Of a stretch of 39,208 bases of DNA, positions 22,607 to 31,199 are shown one piece after another. The notes under the pieces were generated by a model. The model ran no database searches, was not told where the DNA came from, and saw only the letters and a list, made by a program, of their open reading frames with translations. The stretch is taken from assembly GCF_002937115.1 (NCBI RefSeq), contig NZ_NHRY01000264.1, positions 1 to 39,208 on the forward strand. Reading direction: 5' to 3'. Within the stretch, counting starts at the first letter, position 1. Every line of letters starts with the position of its first letter. The position numbers were made by a program, and so were the translations under genes. This stretch comes from Rhodopila globiformis. GTDB taxonomy: Bacteria > Pseudomonadota > Alphaproteobacteria > Acetobacterales > Acetobacteraceae.

Positions 22607-22705
22607 CCAAAGGCCCGGGCCAGTGACCTGTCCTGGATTGTGCCGCGGCGGCCGGTTCGGGCCAGCCTGTCTGCACGACCGGACGGAGCCGGCGGGGCGG
22701 GAATC

Positions 22706-22749
22706 AATCGCGGTGGGGATGCGCCTTGCAGCGCATCCCCACCGCGATT
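22706..22749. repeat. Perfect 19-bp hairpin
   Basis: Arms 22706-22724 and 22731-22749 pair perfectly around a six-base loop CTTGCA. No T-run follows, and it sits about 270 bp before the next gene. It does not match the other repeat families in the window. 22750-23018 shows no supported gene. Confidence 0.7.
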
Positions 22750-23018
22750 ACACACAGATGATGGCCGTGCGAACGGGCAGCTGTCGTGCCACCCGGCCCG
22801 CTCCGGCGGAGCAAGGCATTCATCGCGGACGTCGCCCCCGGCGCGACCCACTGGTGCGGATTCGCCGCGGGAACCGGTCCGCTGGTGTGAGATGCCCGGT
22901 GGCCGGTCTGACCCGCTCCTGTCTGGCGGGCGCAACCATTTGCAACTCTTGCAAAACAACCGCCAAGGGGCAATGTTGATCGTCGGGCCGTCGCTCCTGT
23001 ACCCTGGGAACCCGGACA

Positions 23019-23276
23019 ATGATGTCGCTCCATGACGCCCTGGAGGCCTGGCAGGCCGGTGAGATTACCGCCGCTCACGCGATGCGGTTGACCGGGGCGG
23101 CCAACGTCCTGAAACTCCTCGCTTTTGCCCATAAGTCCCGCGTGGAAATTCGTCCAGGACTTTTGCCGCGGGAAGAGGAACAGGCGCGGCGGGCCACGGA
23201 GCTTATTGTGCGGCTCCTGCAGCAGACAGGCGGTACGTACGGTCGCGCATCCACACAGGTGTCGTCTGCAAAGTGA
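23019..23276 (+). CDS. Small antitoxin-like protein preceding a PIN gene
   Basis: An 85-residue protein; tandem ATG codons at 23019 and 23022 are both possible starts, with GGGAA upstream. 'DALEAWQAGEITAAHAMRLT' at about 6-25 resembles the small helical regulators that accompany PIN toxins, including UPF0175-like proteins. Its stop overlaps the GTG of the PIN fragment, the coupling usual for type II modules. The family is not firmly recognised. Confidence 0.6.
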   Translation: MMSLHDALEAWQAGEITAAHAMRLTGAANVLKLLAFAHKSRVEIRPGLLPREEEQARRATELIVRLLQQTGGTYGRASTQVSSAK

Positions 23277-23500
23277 CGATCCATCGGGAAGTGCCGGTTC
23301 AGGTGATCGTCGCGGACGCGGGGCCGCTCATCAGTTTTGTAGCCGCTGGGCCTCTGGCACTTTTGCAGGCACTCAAGAGGCCAGTTCTTGTCCCATCTGA
23401 TCCTTCGCCCGGCCCTGGTCGGCTGGACGCTCGTCCTGTGCGGCTGGCCCTACGCGATCCGTATCCCGGCCATCCGGCGCCACAACGTGGTCTATTATGA
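23273..23500 (+). pseudogene. PIN-domain toxin, truncated after about 41 residues
   Basis: From a GTG at 23273 the first 41 residues are PIN-like: VIVADAGPLISFVAAG at 11-26 holds the first catalytic Asp (D15), then 'LLQALKRPVLVP'. After that the frame becomes non-family sequence and stops at 23500, without the later Asp/Glu residues a PIN nuclease needs. The break at about 23393-23397 coincides with the start of MAPEG homology in another frame, so a deletion probably joined the two genes. Confidence 0.65.
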
Positions 23501-23819
23501 CCCGGCGAGGCCCGCGGACGAATTCCATGCCGAACTTCCCGTCCAGGTACGCTGGAACGCGGACAACGACAACAACCTGATGGAGCAGCAACCTGATGGA
23601 GCAGCCGACGCTGTTCTTTGCCATCACGCTGTCATTCGCGTGCGCGGCACGGCGTCCCGGTTCCATGTCGCCCTCGCGTGGTCCTACGTCGCCCTGCGGA
23701 CTGGTCATAGCATCGTGCCGGCCACCATCAACAGGATCGCGCTTCGCTTTCCGCTGTTCATCGCGGCGACCCTGGTCCTCGTAGTCATGACGGTCCGGAG
23801 GATTCTGATGACTTTCTGA
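23388..23819 (+). pseudogene. MAPEG-family membrane protein, damaged and 5'-truncated
   Basis: The frame opens at a TTG (23388) without a ribosome site. MAPEG features are clear on both sides of a scrambled middle: 'ALVGWTLVLCGWPYAIRIPA' at the start and 'ALAWSYVALRTGHSIVPATI' with 'FPLFIAATLVLVVMTVRR' at the end. In between, a perfect 16-bp tandem duplication (23573-23604) shifts the frame. The correct MEQPTLFFAITLSFA continues in the +1 frame from 23596, and a second indel near 23630-23660 restores the original frame. About 25 residues are therefore out of frame. MAPEG proteins are membrane glutathione-/eicosanoid-related enzymes. Confidence 0.7.
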
Positions 23820-23921
23820 GTCTGCTGCGCACGCCAAATTAACTTGAGGCCACACGGACGCAGGCGTTCGATGGTCCAGGCAAAAATCACAAGGGCGTTG
23901 CGCCCGGGGGGGAGGAGCACC

Positions 23922-24443
23922 ATGCAAAGCGATGGGCTACCGCGCCGCGATTTCCTGCGCACCAGCGGCATCACGGTCACCGCACTGGCCACCGGCGGAT
24001 CGGTGATCTTCGGCCACAACCACGCCTGGGCGGTGGCGACCACCACCCTCGACCCGCATACCACGCAGACCCTGCTGGTCATGACGCACGACCTGTTCCC
24101 GCACCAGCGGCTCGGTGAGCAGTACTATGCCGTCGTCGTCGACATGCTCGATAAGCAGGCCGCGAGCGATCCCGCCACGAAGCAATTGCTGATCGAAGGC
24201 GTGACCATGCTCGATTCCGCCCACGGCAAGTCCTGGGCGGACCTGCCCGACGGCACGCGCGTGACCGTGCTGCGCGGCGTGGAGAAGACCGCGTTCTTCA
24301 CCACGGTGCGCACCAAGACCATCACCGGCCTGTATGGCAATCCCGCAGTCTACAAGATGTTCGGCTACGGCGGCCCCTCGGCGCCGCTTGGCGGCTACAT
24401 CAACCGCGGCTTCGACGACATCGACTGGCTGCCAAAGACCTGA
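23922..24443 (+). CDS. Tat-exported small subunit of a GMC dehydrogenase (gluconate 2-dehydrogenase subunit 3-like)
   Basis: A 173-residue protein. The ATG at 23922 has GGAGGAG upstream. The twin-arginine signal RRDFLRTSGITVTALATGG (about 8-26) shows export in folded form. After it comes the subunit-3 pattern: 'TLLVMTHDLFPHQRLGEQYY' and 'VYKMFGYGGPSAPLGGYINR'. In known membrane dehydrogenases the small subunit carries the signal and brings the FAD subunit through the Tat system. The large-subunit gene starts 16 bp downstream and has no signal of its own, in agreement. Confidence 0.88.
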   Translation: MQSDGLPRRDFLRTSGITVTALATGGSVIFGHNHAWAVATTTLDPHTTQTLLVMTHDLFPHQRLGEQYYAVVVDMLDKQAASDPATKQLLIEGVTMLDSAHGKSWADLPDGTRVTVLRGVEKTAFFTTVRTKTITGLYGNPAVYKMFGYGGPSAPLGGYINRGFDDIDWLPKT

Positions 24444-24459
24444 GGGGAGGGAACGACCA

Positions 24460-26016
24460 ATGGCCAGAACCTTCGACCTGAAGGACAACTCCGTCGTTGT
24501 CATCGTCGGCTCCGGCGCCGGCGGCGGCACGCTGGCGAACGAGCTTGCGCAGAAAGGCATCAATGTCGTCTGCCTGGAAGCCGGCCCGCGGCTGACGCTG
24601 GCCGACATCGTCAACGACAACGACACCATGTTCGCCCGGCTGAGCTGGCTCGACAAGCGCATCGGCACCGGCGACCTGAATGCCAGCCTGCCGCTGTGGG
24701 TGTGCAAGACCGTCGGCGGCACCACGGTGCACTGGGCGGCCGCCGCGCTGCGCTTCCAGGAGCATGAGTTCAAGGGGCGGACCACCTATGGCGACATTCA
24801 GGGCGCCACCCTGCTGGACTGGCCGCTGACCCTGGCGGACCTCGCGCCGTTCTACGACAAGGCCGAGGACAAGATGGGCGTCACCGGCACGCACGACATC
24901 CCGCGCCTGCCCGGCAACAACAACTACAAGGTGATGGCCGCCGGGGCGAAGCGCGTCGGCTACAAGGAATTCCATACCGGCAACATGGCGATCAACTCCC
25001 AGCCGCGCGACGGCCGCCCGGCCTGCCACCAGATCGGCTTCTGCATGGAAGGCTGCGCCATCGGCGCGAAATGGTCCACGCTCTACACGGAAATCCCCAA
25101 GGCCGAGGCCACCGGGCATTTCGAACTGCGGCCGAACAGCATGGCGCTGCACGTCAACCATGACGCCAACGGCCTGGTGACCGGGGTGGTCTATGCCGAC
25201 AAGGACGGCAACCATCACGAGCAGAAGGCGCGCGCGGTCTGCATCGCCGGCAATTCGGTGGAGACGCCGCGGCTGCTGCTGAACTCGGCGTCGTCGAAGT
25301 TCCCGGACGGCCTCGCCAACTCCTCGGGACAGGTCGGCCGCAACTTCATGCGGCACATGAGCGGCACCGTCTATGCCATGATGCCGGGCCGGGTGAATTT
25401 CGAGCGCGGCACGCAGATGGCCGGCATCATCAAGGACGAAGCCAGGTTCGATCCCAAGCGCGGGTTCGCCGGCGGCTACGAGATCGAGACGCTGCCCGGC
25501 TTCGGCCTGGAAGGGCTCGCCACCAACCTGGTGCCGGGCGCCTGGGGACGCGACTATGCGGACATCCTGGAGATGTACGATCACTTCGCCGGCATGTGGC
25601 TGGTCGGTGAGGACCTGCCGCAGGCCGCCAACGGCGTCACGCTGCACCCGACCGAGAAGGACCAGTACGGGCTGCCGGTGCCGGTGGTACATTTCTCCGA
25701 CCACCCCAACGACATCGCCATGCGCAACCATGCGCACACGGCCGGCGCGGCGATCTACCAGTCGCTGGGGGCGAAGCAGGTGTTCAAGCTACCGCCGTTC
25801 TCCAGCACGCACAACATGGGCACTTGCCGCCAGAGCGCGAATCCGCGTGACGGGGTGTGCAACAGCTACGGGCAGTCGCACGACATCCCGAACCTGTTCA
25901 TCTCCGACGGCAGCCAGTTCACCACGTCGGGGGCGGAGAATCCGACGCTGACGATCGTGGCGCTGGCGATCCGCCAGTCGGGCTACATCGCGGATCACTT
26001 GAACAAGCGGGAGTAG
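24460..26016 (+). CDS. GMC-family FAD dehydrogenase, large subunit (membrane-bound type)
   Basis: A 518-residue flavoprotein from the ATG at 24460, with GGGGAGGGAAC upstream. The FAD motif is VGSGAGGGTLANELA (about 17-31), and the active-site pair is in 'SSTHNMGTCR' (His) and 'SGAENPTLTI' (Asn). C189, C195 and C199 (CHQIGFCMEGC) have the CX5CX3C spacing that binds a [3Fe-4S] cluster in bacterial FAD-glucose dehydrogenase. This places it with the three-subunit periplasmic dehydrogenases for sugars, polyols or sugar acids. The multiheme cytochrome c subunit usually encoded next is absent; the next gene is convergent. The substrate cannot be read from the sequence. Confidence 0.93.
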   Translation: MARTFDLKDNSVVVIVGSGAGGGTLANELAQKGINVVCLEAGPRLTLADIVNDNDTMFARLSWLDKRIGTGDLNASLPLWVCKTVGGTTVHWAAAALRFQEHEFKGRTTYGDIQGATLLDWPLTLADLAPFYDKAEDKMGVTGTHDIPRLPGNNNYKVMAAGAKRVGYKEFHTGNMAINSQPRDGRPACHQIGFCMEGCAIGAKWSTLYTEIPKAEATGHFELRPNSMALHVNHDANGLVTGVVYADKDGNHHEQKARAVCIAGNSVETPRLLLNSASSKFPDGLANSSGQVGRNFMRHMSGTVYAMMPGRVNFERGTQMAGIIKDEARFDPKRGFAGGYEIETLPGFGLEGLATNLVPGAWGRDYADILEMYDHFAGMWLVGEDLPQAANGVTLHPTEKDQYGLPVPVVHFSDHPNDIAMRNHAHTAGAAIYQSLGAKQVFKLPPFSSTHNMGTCRQSANPRDGVCNSYGQSHDIPNLFISDGSQFTTSGAENPTLTIVALAIRQSGYIADHLNKRE

Positions 26017-26060
26017 GGCGGGGCCGTCTCTCTATCGTCAGAGCGAGGTCGTCTCTTTAT

Positions 26061-26138
26061 CGTCATAGCCGGGCGTGTCCCGGCCATCCACCCCCAACCG
26101 TCGAAGCGCAGATGGCCGGGACACGCCCGGCCATGACG
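26061..26138. repeat. Palindromic repeat between convergent genes
   Basis: Arms 26061-26088 and 26111-26138 match at 27 of 28 bases around a 22-base loop. Same family as 323-393 and 3295-3370. It lies between the convergent stops of the GMC gene (26016) and the SCO1 gene (26193), where it could terminate transcription in both directions. Confidence 0.85.
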
Positions 26139-26192
26139 GTGAGAGAACGTCTGGCCAACGCCGTTCCCCTTTCCCCCGAGATAAAACCGCCC

Positions 26193-26831
26193 CTACACCA
26201 GGCTCCGCAGCCATCCGAACCACCCTTCCGGCCGCTCGGTTGTCAGCCGCACCAGATCGGCCGCCAGCCCGTCGATATCGGGCTTCTGCGACGCCATCGA
26301 CGGAACCAGCAGCCGCGCGTTGCCCACGCGGTCGAAGACGTAGATGGCGGAACTGTGGGTGACCTCGTACTTCGCCGGGTCGCTGGATGGGCTGACCGAG
26401 TACGCAAGGTGGAAGCGCTTCGCCAGCGCAGCCAACTGGTCCGGCGTGCCGCGCAGACCGACGAACTCGGGCCCGAACCCGGCCACATATGCTTTCAGTA
26501 CCGGTATCGTGTCGCGGTTGGGATCGACGGTGACGAACAGGAAGCGGATGTGCTTCGCCGCCTTGCCCGTCTTCGCCAGCGCTGCAGCGACGTTTTGCAT
26601 GGTCAATGGACACACGTCCGGGCAGAACGTGTAGCCAAGATACATCATCGTCACGAAGCCGCGGTAGTCGAACTGTGTCCGCGTCTGTCCAAAGGGTGTC
26701 CCCTGCATGACGAAATCCAGCGACGGCGACGTCCCGGTCACATCGACATCATGCCAGACCTGATCCGCCGCCCGCGCCGCCGCCAGCGGCAGGGCCGCGG
26801 CAAGCAAGCCGATGAACGCGCGCCGCCTCAT
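26193..26831 (-). CDS. SCO1/SenC/PrrC-family copper chaperone
   Basis: A 212-residue protein. The ATG at 26831 overlaps the PCuAC stop by four bases. An N-terminal signal (MRRRAFIGLLAAALPLAAARA) is followed by a thioredoxin-like fold. The copper site is complete: C70 and C74 in TFCPDVCP and H158 in VTHSSAIYVFD. SCO proteins deliver copper to, or reduce, the CuA site of cytochrome oxidase subunit II. The neighbours, PCuAC and CtaG, have the same job, so the three probably serve an aa3/caa3-type oxidase encoded elsewhere. Confidence 0.93.
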   Translation of the reverse strand: MRRRAFIGLLAAALPLAAARAADQVWHDVDVTGTSPSLDFVMQGTPFGQTRTQFDYRGFVTMMYLGYTFCPDVCPLTMQNVAAALAKTGKAAKHIRFLFVTVDPNRDTIPVLKAYVAGFGPEFVGLRGTPDQLAALAKRFHLAYSVSPSSDPAKYEVTHSSAIYVFDRVGNARLLVPSMASQKPDIDGLAADLVRLTTERPEGWFGWLRSLV

Positions 26832-27268
26832 GACCGCGGCCCCCGGATGGCGAACGGGGCGCTGACCGAGCCGCCGCCGGCGAAGTGCAGCGTCACCGTC
26901 TCGGTGCCCGTGCGGGTCAGCAGCGCGCCGGAGGGCTGCATGCACATCAGGTGATAGCCTCCGGGTGCGAAGCGTACGGTACCGTGCGGCGACACCGGCA
27001 GCGACGAAACCATGACCATCCGGTCGATCCCTCCTTCGTTCTTCGACTGGTGCAGCATCAACGACTTGCAGTCGGGCGCACTGGCCCCGACCAGGGTCAG
27101 GGGCGCGTCACCGCGATTCTCCAGCGTGAAGTACCCGGCGGCCGGGCGCGACGGCAGCAGGACCTGCATGCGCCCTTGCGTCACCACCGCGTCGGGCGAC
27201 CCGGCCCAGGCTGCCGGCGCCGCGGCCAACGCAAGCAGCAGGGCCGCGCAGGCAAGCCAACCCGGCAA
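26828..27268 (-). CDS. PCuAC-type periplasmic copper chaperone (DUF461)
   Basis: A 146-residue protein if started at the TTG at 27268. No ATG or GTG lies between the repeat and the signal peptide, and the TTG has no clear ribosome site. Residues 1-22 form a signal peptide (WLACAALLLALAAAPAAWAG). The copper site H73-X10-M84-X21-H106-X-M108 matches the PCuAC motif exactly. These proteins shuttle Cu(I) to SCO1 and to CuA. The gene overlaps sco1 by four bases. A repeat element ends 16 bp upstream, so the native leader may have been replaced. Confidence 0.88.
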   Translation of the reverse strand: MPGWLACAALLLALAAAPAAWAGSPDAVVTQGRMQVLLPSRPAAGYFTLENRGDAPLTLVGASAPDCKSLMLHQSKNEGGIDRMVMVSSLPVSPHGTVRFAPGGYHLMCMQPSGALLTRTGTETVTLHFAGGGSVSAPFAIRGPRS

Positions 27269-27283
27269 GTGATGGCTCGTGCG

Positions 27284-27472
27284 GCAAATCGCAGGTCGGT
27301 TGAGGCGGGGCGACGGCGCACCCTCGTCGTCATGGCCGCCGGCGCAGGCCCACCATCCACGCCTTCTGCTGATAGCGGCACCGCCAGGCGTGGATGGCGG
27401 CCCTGCGGCCGCCATGACGAGGGAAGCCCGCCGCCCCTCGCTGAACGGCGCCCCAACCTGCCTGCGGTTTGC
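27284..27472. repeat. Hybrid palindromic element filling the ctaG-PCuAC gap
   Basis: Outer arms 27284-27302 and 27454-27472 (16/19) are the GCAGGTCGGTTG arms of the 2838-3235 element. The core (about 27352-27396) is instead the CCATCCACGCCTT core of 11118-11278 and 16070-16238. The right end stops one base before the ctaG stop codon; the left end is 16 bp from the PCuAC start. Confidence 0.8.
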
Positions 27473-27473
27473 T

Positions 27474-28472
27474 CTAGCGCCCGGTCCAGGCCCGGGAGGA
27501 AATCCGGACACCCGGCGCGATCTCGATATCGTCATTATTATTCCCGCCGTTCTGGCGGTCCTCGTGCAATCGGATGTTGTTCAGCATCAGCATGAACGCA
27601 ACCGAACTCATCATCGACGACGGAATCCACACGATCACCCCGCCGAGATGCTGATCCAGCAGCGCGCTCACCGAGGGAAACAGCCGCCCGCACAGGTCGT
27701 AGTAAGAATACAAAGGCGTCATCGCGAACGTCAGGTGGGCGCCGAGGAGAAGCTGCGGGAAGATCACCAGGATGCAGGTGACCAGCCGCACCGCGTAGCT
27801 GTGCCGCGCCGGCGGGGCCGGGCGGGGATCCAGGATGAAGAACCAGAACAGCAATCCGTCGATCACCATGCTCAGGTTCATCGTCGTGTAGAGCACCGGC
27901 GAGATCATCGCGTGGAAGTGCACGTTCGGGATCAGCCAGAACCAGATCAGCCCGACGAACAACAGGCCCGCGACCACCGGGTTCTGCACCACCCGCAGCA
28001 TGGCGCCGATCGGGCGGGCACGGGCCAGCCTCAAGCCGGCGGCGGGCATGCCGCGGGCGAGCGTCTCCCCCGGCCAGGCCAGCGCGATCAGGAACGGGCC
28101 GAGATGGTGCATGCCCATGTGCTGCAGCCGGTTCAGGAAGAACATGTGCTGCGACAGGTAAACAAAATGCGTCTGCAGCGTGACCCAGATCAGCGCCACG
28201 CCGGCCAGGAACGCCGTCTGCCGCAGCCCGTGCGGGCGCTCGGCAGCCGGCGTCAGCGTCAGGCCGCGCAGGTACCACAGCAGCGGCAGGGCGATGCCGA
28301 GATATTCGATCCAGGAAAAGTCCCACGGCGCGAACACCGGCATCTCGGCCGGATGCACCGCGTCGCCCCACCACAGCACGGTGCCAACGGCCAGCACGAG
28401 GCCGGTCATCACGAGCAACGGATCGAACTTGGCGGGGATCGCCGCCGGGGCGGTGCTGAGAGGCTCGTTCAC
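27474..28472 (-). CDS. ctaG: Cytochrome c oxidase assembly protein, CtaG (caa3) type
   Basis: A multi-helix inner-membrane protein of about 332 residues, taking the GTG at 28472 (VNEPLSTAPAAIP) as start; an ATG at 28409 is possible, and no ribosome site decides. Family marks are 'THFVYLSQHMFFLNRLQHM', HHLGPFLIALAWPGE and 'NVHFHAMISPVLY', with the His/Met-rich helices seen in caa3-type CtaG proteins, which help insert copper into oxidase. It is not the CtaG/Cox11 family. It precedes PCuAC and SCO1 on the same strand, separated only by a repeat element. Confidence 0.82.
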   Translation of the reverse strand: MNEPLSTAPAAIPAKFDPLLVMTGLVLAVGTVLWWGDAVHPAEMPVFAPWDFSWIEYLGIALPLLWYLRGLTLTPAAERPHGLRQTAFLAGVALIWVTLQTHFVYLSQHMFFLNRLQHMGMHHLGPFLIALAWPGETLARGMPAAGLRLARARPIGAMLRVVQNPVVAGLLFVGLIWFWLIPNVHFHAMISPVLYTTMNLSMVIDGLLFWFFILDPRPAPPARHSYAVRLVTCILVIFPQLLLGAHLTFAMTPLYSYYDLCGRLFPSVSALLDQHLGGVIVWIPSSMMSSVAFMLMLNNIRLHEDRQNGGNNNDDIEIAPGVRISSRAWTGR

Positions 28473-28647
28473 ACCGGCAAGGCATCGTCTCGAACCCCGC
28501 CGCTGACAAGTTACAAGCGGCTTATGCGTTACGCCGCCGTCCGGGACGATTCCTGTGCAGCCCTCCACTGGACAATTGCGCAAACAGCAGCGCATAGCAC
28601 GCGCGCCGTCCGACCGGTCCATGTCCAGGAGCTTCGCGCGTAACACC

Positions 28648-30225
28648 ATGATGTACTTCAGCCGCTTGAAGACGACCGTCATCCTGGGCGTCTGCCTGCT
28701 GGGGATATTGCTCGGCGTACCCAACCTGTTCCCCGCCCCGGCCGCGTGGATGCCATGGCGCACGGTGCATCTCGGCCTCGACCTCCGCGGCGGCAGCTAC
28801 CTGCTGCTGGAGGTCGACATGAAGGCCGTGATCAAGGAACGGCTGGACGGCCTGATGGATGGCGTCCGCCAGGCGCTGCGCACCGAGCGAATCTACTACC
28901 AACAGTTGCAGGCGCAGCCCGACCAGAACCGCATCCTGCTGCGCCTGCGCGACCCGGCGCAGACCGCCCAGGCGGTGACGGCGCTGCACCCGTTGATCAG
29001 CCAGGACAGCAGCACCGGCCAGCCGGACATGGCAATCGACTCGAACCCTGACGGGTCCATTACCCTGACCCTGTCGTCGGTCGCGCTTGCCCGCCGGGCC
29101 AGCGGCGCGGTGGACCAGTCGATCGAGATCGTCCGCCGGCGAATCGACGAAACCGGCGTGGTGGACCCGCAGATCACCCGCCAGGGCCAGAGCCGCATCG
29201 TCGTCCAGCTTCCCGGCATCGGCGACCCGGATCGTATCAAGCAATTGATCGGCAAGACGGCGCACATGACGTTCCAGTTGGTCGACGAGACTGCCAACCC
29301 GGCCGCCGGCGGGCCGCCGCCCATCGGCGACGAGTACCTGCCGATGCAGGACCGGCCCAACGAGAAGATCGCCGTGCGCAAGCGCGTGGACGTGGACGGC
29401 GCGGACCTGACCAACGCCCAGGCCGGCACCAGCCCGGAAACCGGCGAGTGGGTGGTCAACTTCACCTTCAACTCCGTCGGCGCCCGCCGCTTCGCCGACG
29501 TCACCCGTGCCGCCGTCAACCACCGCTTCGCCATCGTGCTGGACAACAAGGTGATCTCCGCTCCGGTGATCCGCGAGCCGATCACCGGCGGCCGCGGCCA
29601 GATCAGCGGCTCGTTCACGGCGCAGTCGGCCAACGACCTGGCGGTGCTGCTGCGGGCTGGCGCGCTGCCGGCGCCGCTGACGGTGGTGGAGCAGCGCAGC
29701 GTCGGGCCGGAGCTTGGCGCCGACAGCATCCGCGCCGGCGCCATCTCGCTGACGGTCGGCTTCCTGTTCGTGATCGCCTTCATGGGCACGTTCTACGGCC
29801 TGTTCGGCTGGTTCGCGAACCTGGCGCTGGTGGTCAACCTGTTCCTGATGCTGGGCATCATGTCGATGCTGCAGGCGACGCTGACCCTGCCGGGCATGGC
29901 CGGCATCCTGCTGACGCTGGGCATGGCGGTGGACGCCAACATCCTGATCAACGAGCGCATCCGTGAGGAACAGAAGCTCGGCCGTCCGCCGTTGGCGGCG
30001 CTGGAGCACGGGTTCAAGCGCGCCTACAGCACCATCTTCGACAGCAACGCCACCGCGTTCCTGGCGCACGTGATGCTGTTCGTGTTCGGCTCCGGCCCGG
30101 TGCGCGGGTTCGCGGTGACCATCACGGTGGGCATCGCCACGTCATTGTTCACCGCCTGGATGCTCACGCGGCTTCTCGTGTCGCGTTGGTATGCCAACAA
30201 CCGGCCCAAGCTGCTGCCGGTCTGA
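28648..30225 (+). CDS. secD: Protein translocase subunit SecD
   Basis: A 525-residue inner-membrane protein. The start is placed at 28648/28651 (MMYFSRLKTTVILG), which matches the family N-terminus; 28621 is an alternative. The 'LGLDLRGGSYLLLEVDM' motif follows the first helix (about residues 41-57). The periplasmic P1 domain and the 'QSIEIVRRRIDETGV' segment follow, then five C-terminal helices with 'LTLGMAVDANILINERIRE' (about 427-445). SecD with SecF uses the proton gradient to pull exported proteins out of SecYEG. SecF follows 11 bp after the stop; no yajC lies upstream in this window. Confidence 0.97.
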   Translation: MMYFSRLKTTVILGVCLLGILLGVPNLFPAPAAWMPWRTVHLGLDLRGGSYLLLEVDMKAVIKERLDGLMDGVRQALRTERIYYQQLQAQPDQNRILLRLRDPAQTAQAVTALHPLISQDSSTGQPDMAIDSNPDGSITLTLSSVALARRASGAVDQSIEIVRRRIDETGVVDPQITRQGQSRIVVQLPGIGDPDRIKQLIGKTAHMTFQLVDETANPAAGGPPPIGDEYLPMQDRPNEKIAVRKRVDVDGADLTNAQAGTSPETGEWVVNFTFNSVGARRFADVTRAAVNHRFAIVLDNKVISAPVIREPITGGRGQISGSFTAQSANDLAVLLRAGALPAPLTVVEQRSVGPELGADSIRAGAISLTVGFLFVIAFMGTFYGLFGWFANLALVVNLFLMLGIMSMLQATLTLPGMAGILLTLGMAVDANILINERIREEQKLGRPPLAALEHGFKRAYSTIFDSNATAFLAHVMLFVFGSGPVRGFAVTITVGIATSLFTAWMLTRLLVSRWYANNRPKLLPV

Positions 30226-30236
30226 GGTCACAAACG

Positions 30237-31199
30237 ATGTTCATCAAGCCGCTCTTCCGCCTGGTTCCCGACGGCACCCGCATCCAGTTCATGCGGGGCC
30301 GCTACATGGGGCTGATCGTCTCGGCGATTTTGTCCACCGCCTCGATCATCATGTTCTTCTATCCCGGCCTGAACCTGGGGATCGACTTCTCCGGCGGCGT
30401 GGTGATGGAGGTCCGCACAGAAGGTCCGGCAAACTTCGACCAGATCCGCGCTGCCCTGGCCGCGGCGCATGTCCCGCAGCAGGGGGTGCAGCGTTTCGGC
30501 GATGCGTCCGAGGTGCTGATCCGCCTGGGCGCGCAGCCGTCGGAGCAGGGCACCCAGGCCGCGGTGGCGCAGGTGCGCGGGGCGCTGGAGAAGGGCGTGC
30601 CCGGGGCGAAGATCCTGCGCACCGACGCCGTCGGCGCGTCCGTCTCGGCCGAGCTGTTCCGCAACGGCATCCTGGCGCTGGTGATCAGCCTGGCGATGAT
30701 CCTGGTCTATATATGGTTCCGATTTGAATGGCAGTTCGCCGTCGGCGCAGTGGTGACGCTGGTGCTGGACATCACCAAGGCCATCGGCTTCCTGGCGCTG
30801 ACCCGCATCGAGTTCGACCTGGTGATGGTGGCGGCGATCCTGACCATCCTGGGCTACTCCACCAACGACAAGGTGGTGGTGTATGACCGGGTGCGGGAAA
30901 ACCTGCGTAAATACAAGACGATGCCGCTGCGCGAGCTGATCGACCTGTCGATCAACGAGACGCTGAACCGGACTTTGGGCACCTCCATGACGGTGTTCCT
31001 GGCCAGCCTGCCGCTGGCGCTGTTCGGCGGCGAGTCGATCTCGGGGTTCGCCTGGGTGATGCTGTTCGGCATCGTCGTCGGCACCTCGTCCTCGATCTTC
31101 ATCGCCGCGCCGATCCTGCTGTTCCTGGGCGAGCACCGGCTGCGGCGCGAGGCTGCCCCACCGGTCGCGGCCAAGGCGACAACGGCATCGCGCCGTTGA
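30237..31199 (+). CDS. secF: Protein translocase subunit SecF
   Basis: A 320-residue partner of SecD, from the ATG at 30237 with GAGGT upstream. 'GLNLGIDFSGGVVMEVRT' is the SecF equivalent of the SecD LDLRGG motif (about 46-63). 'AAILTILGYSTNDKVVVYDR' and 'LNRTLGTSMTVFLASL' are in the conserved membrane domain. The next gene begins at a TTG that overlaps this stop. Confidence 0.97.
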   Translation: MFIKPLFRLVPDGTRIQFMRGRYMGLIVSAILSTASIIMFFYPGLNLGIDFSGGVVMEVRTEGPANFDQIRAALAAAHVPQQGVQRFGDASEVLIRLGAQPSEQGTQAAVAQVRGALEKGVPGAKILRTDAVGASVSAELFRNGILALVISLAMILVYIWFRFEWQFAVGAVVTLVLDITKAIGFLALTRIEFDLVMVAAILTILGYSTNDKVVVYDRVRENLRKYKTMPLRELIDLSINETLNRTLGTSMTVFLASLPLALFGGESISGFAWVMLFGIVVGTSSSIFIAAPILLFLGEHRLRREAAPPVAAKATTASRR

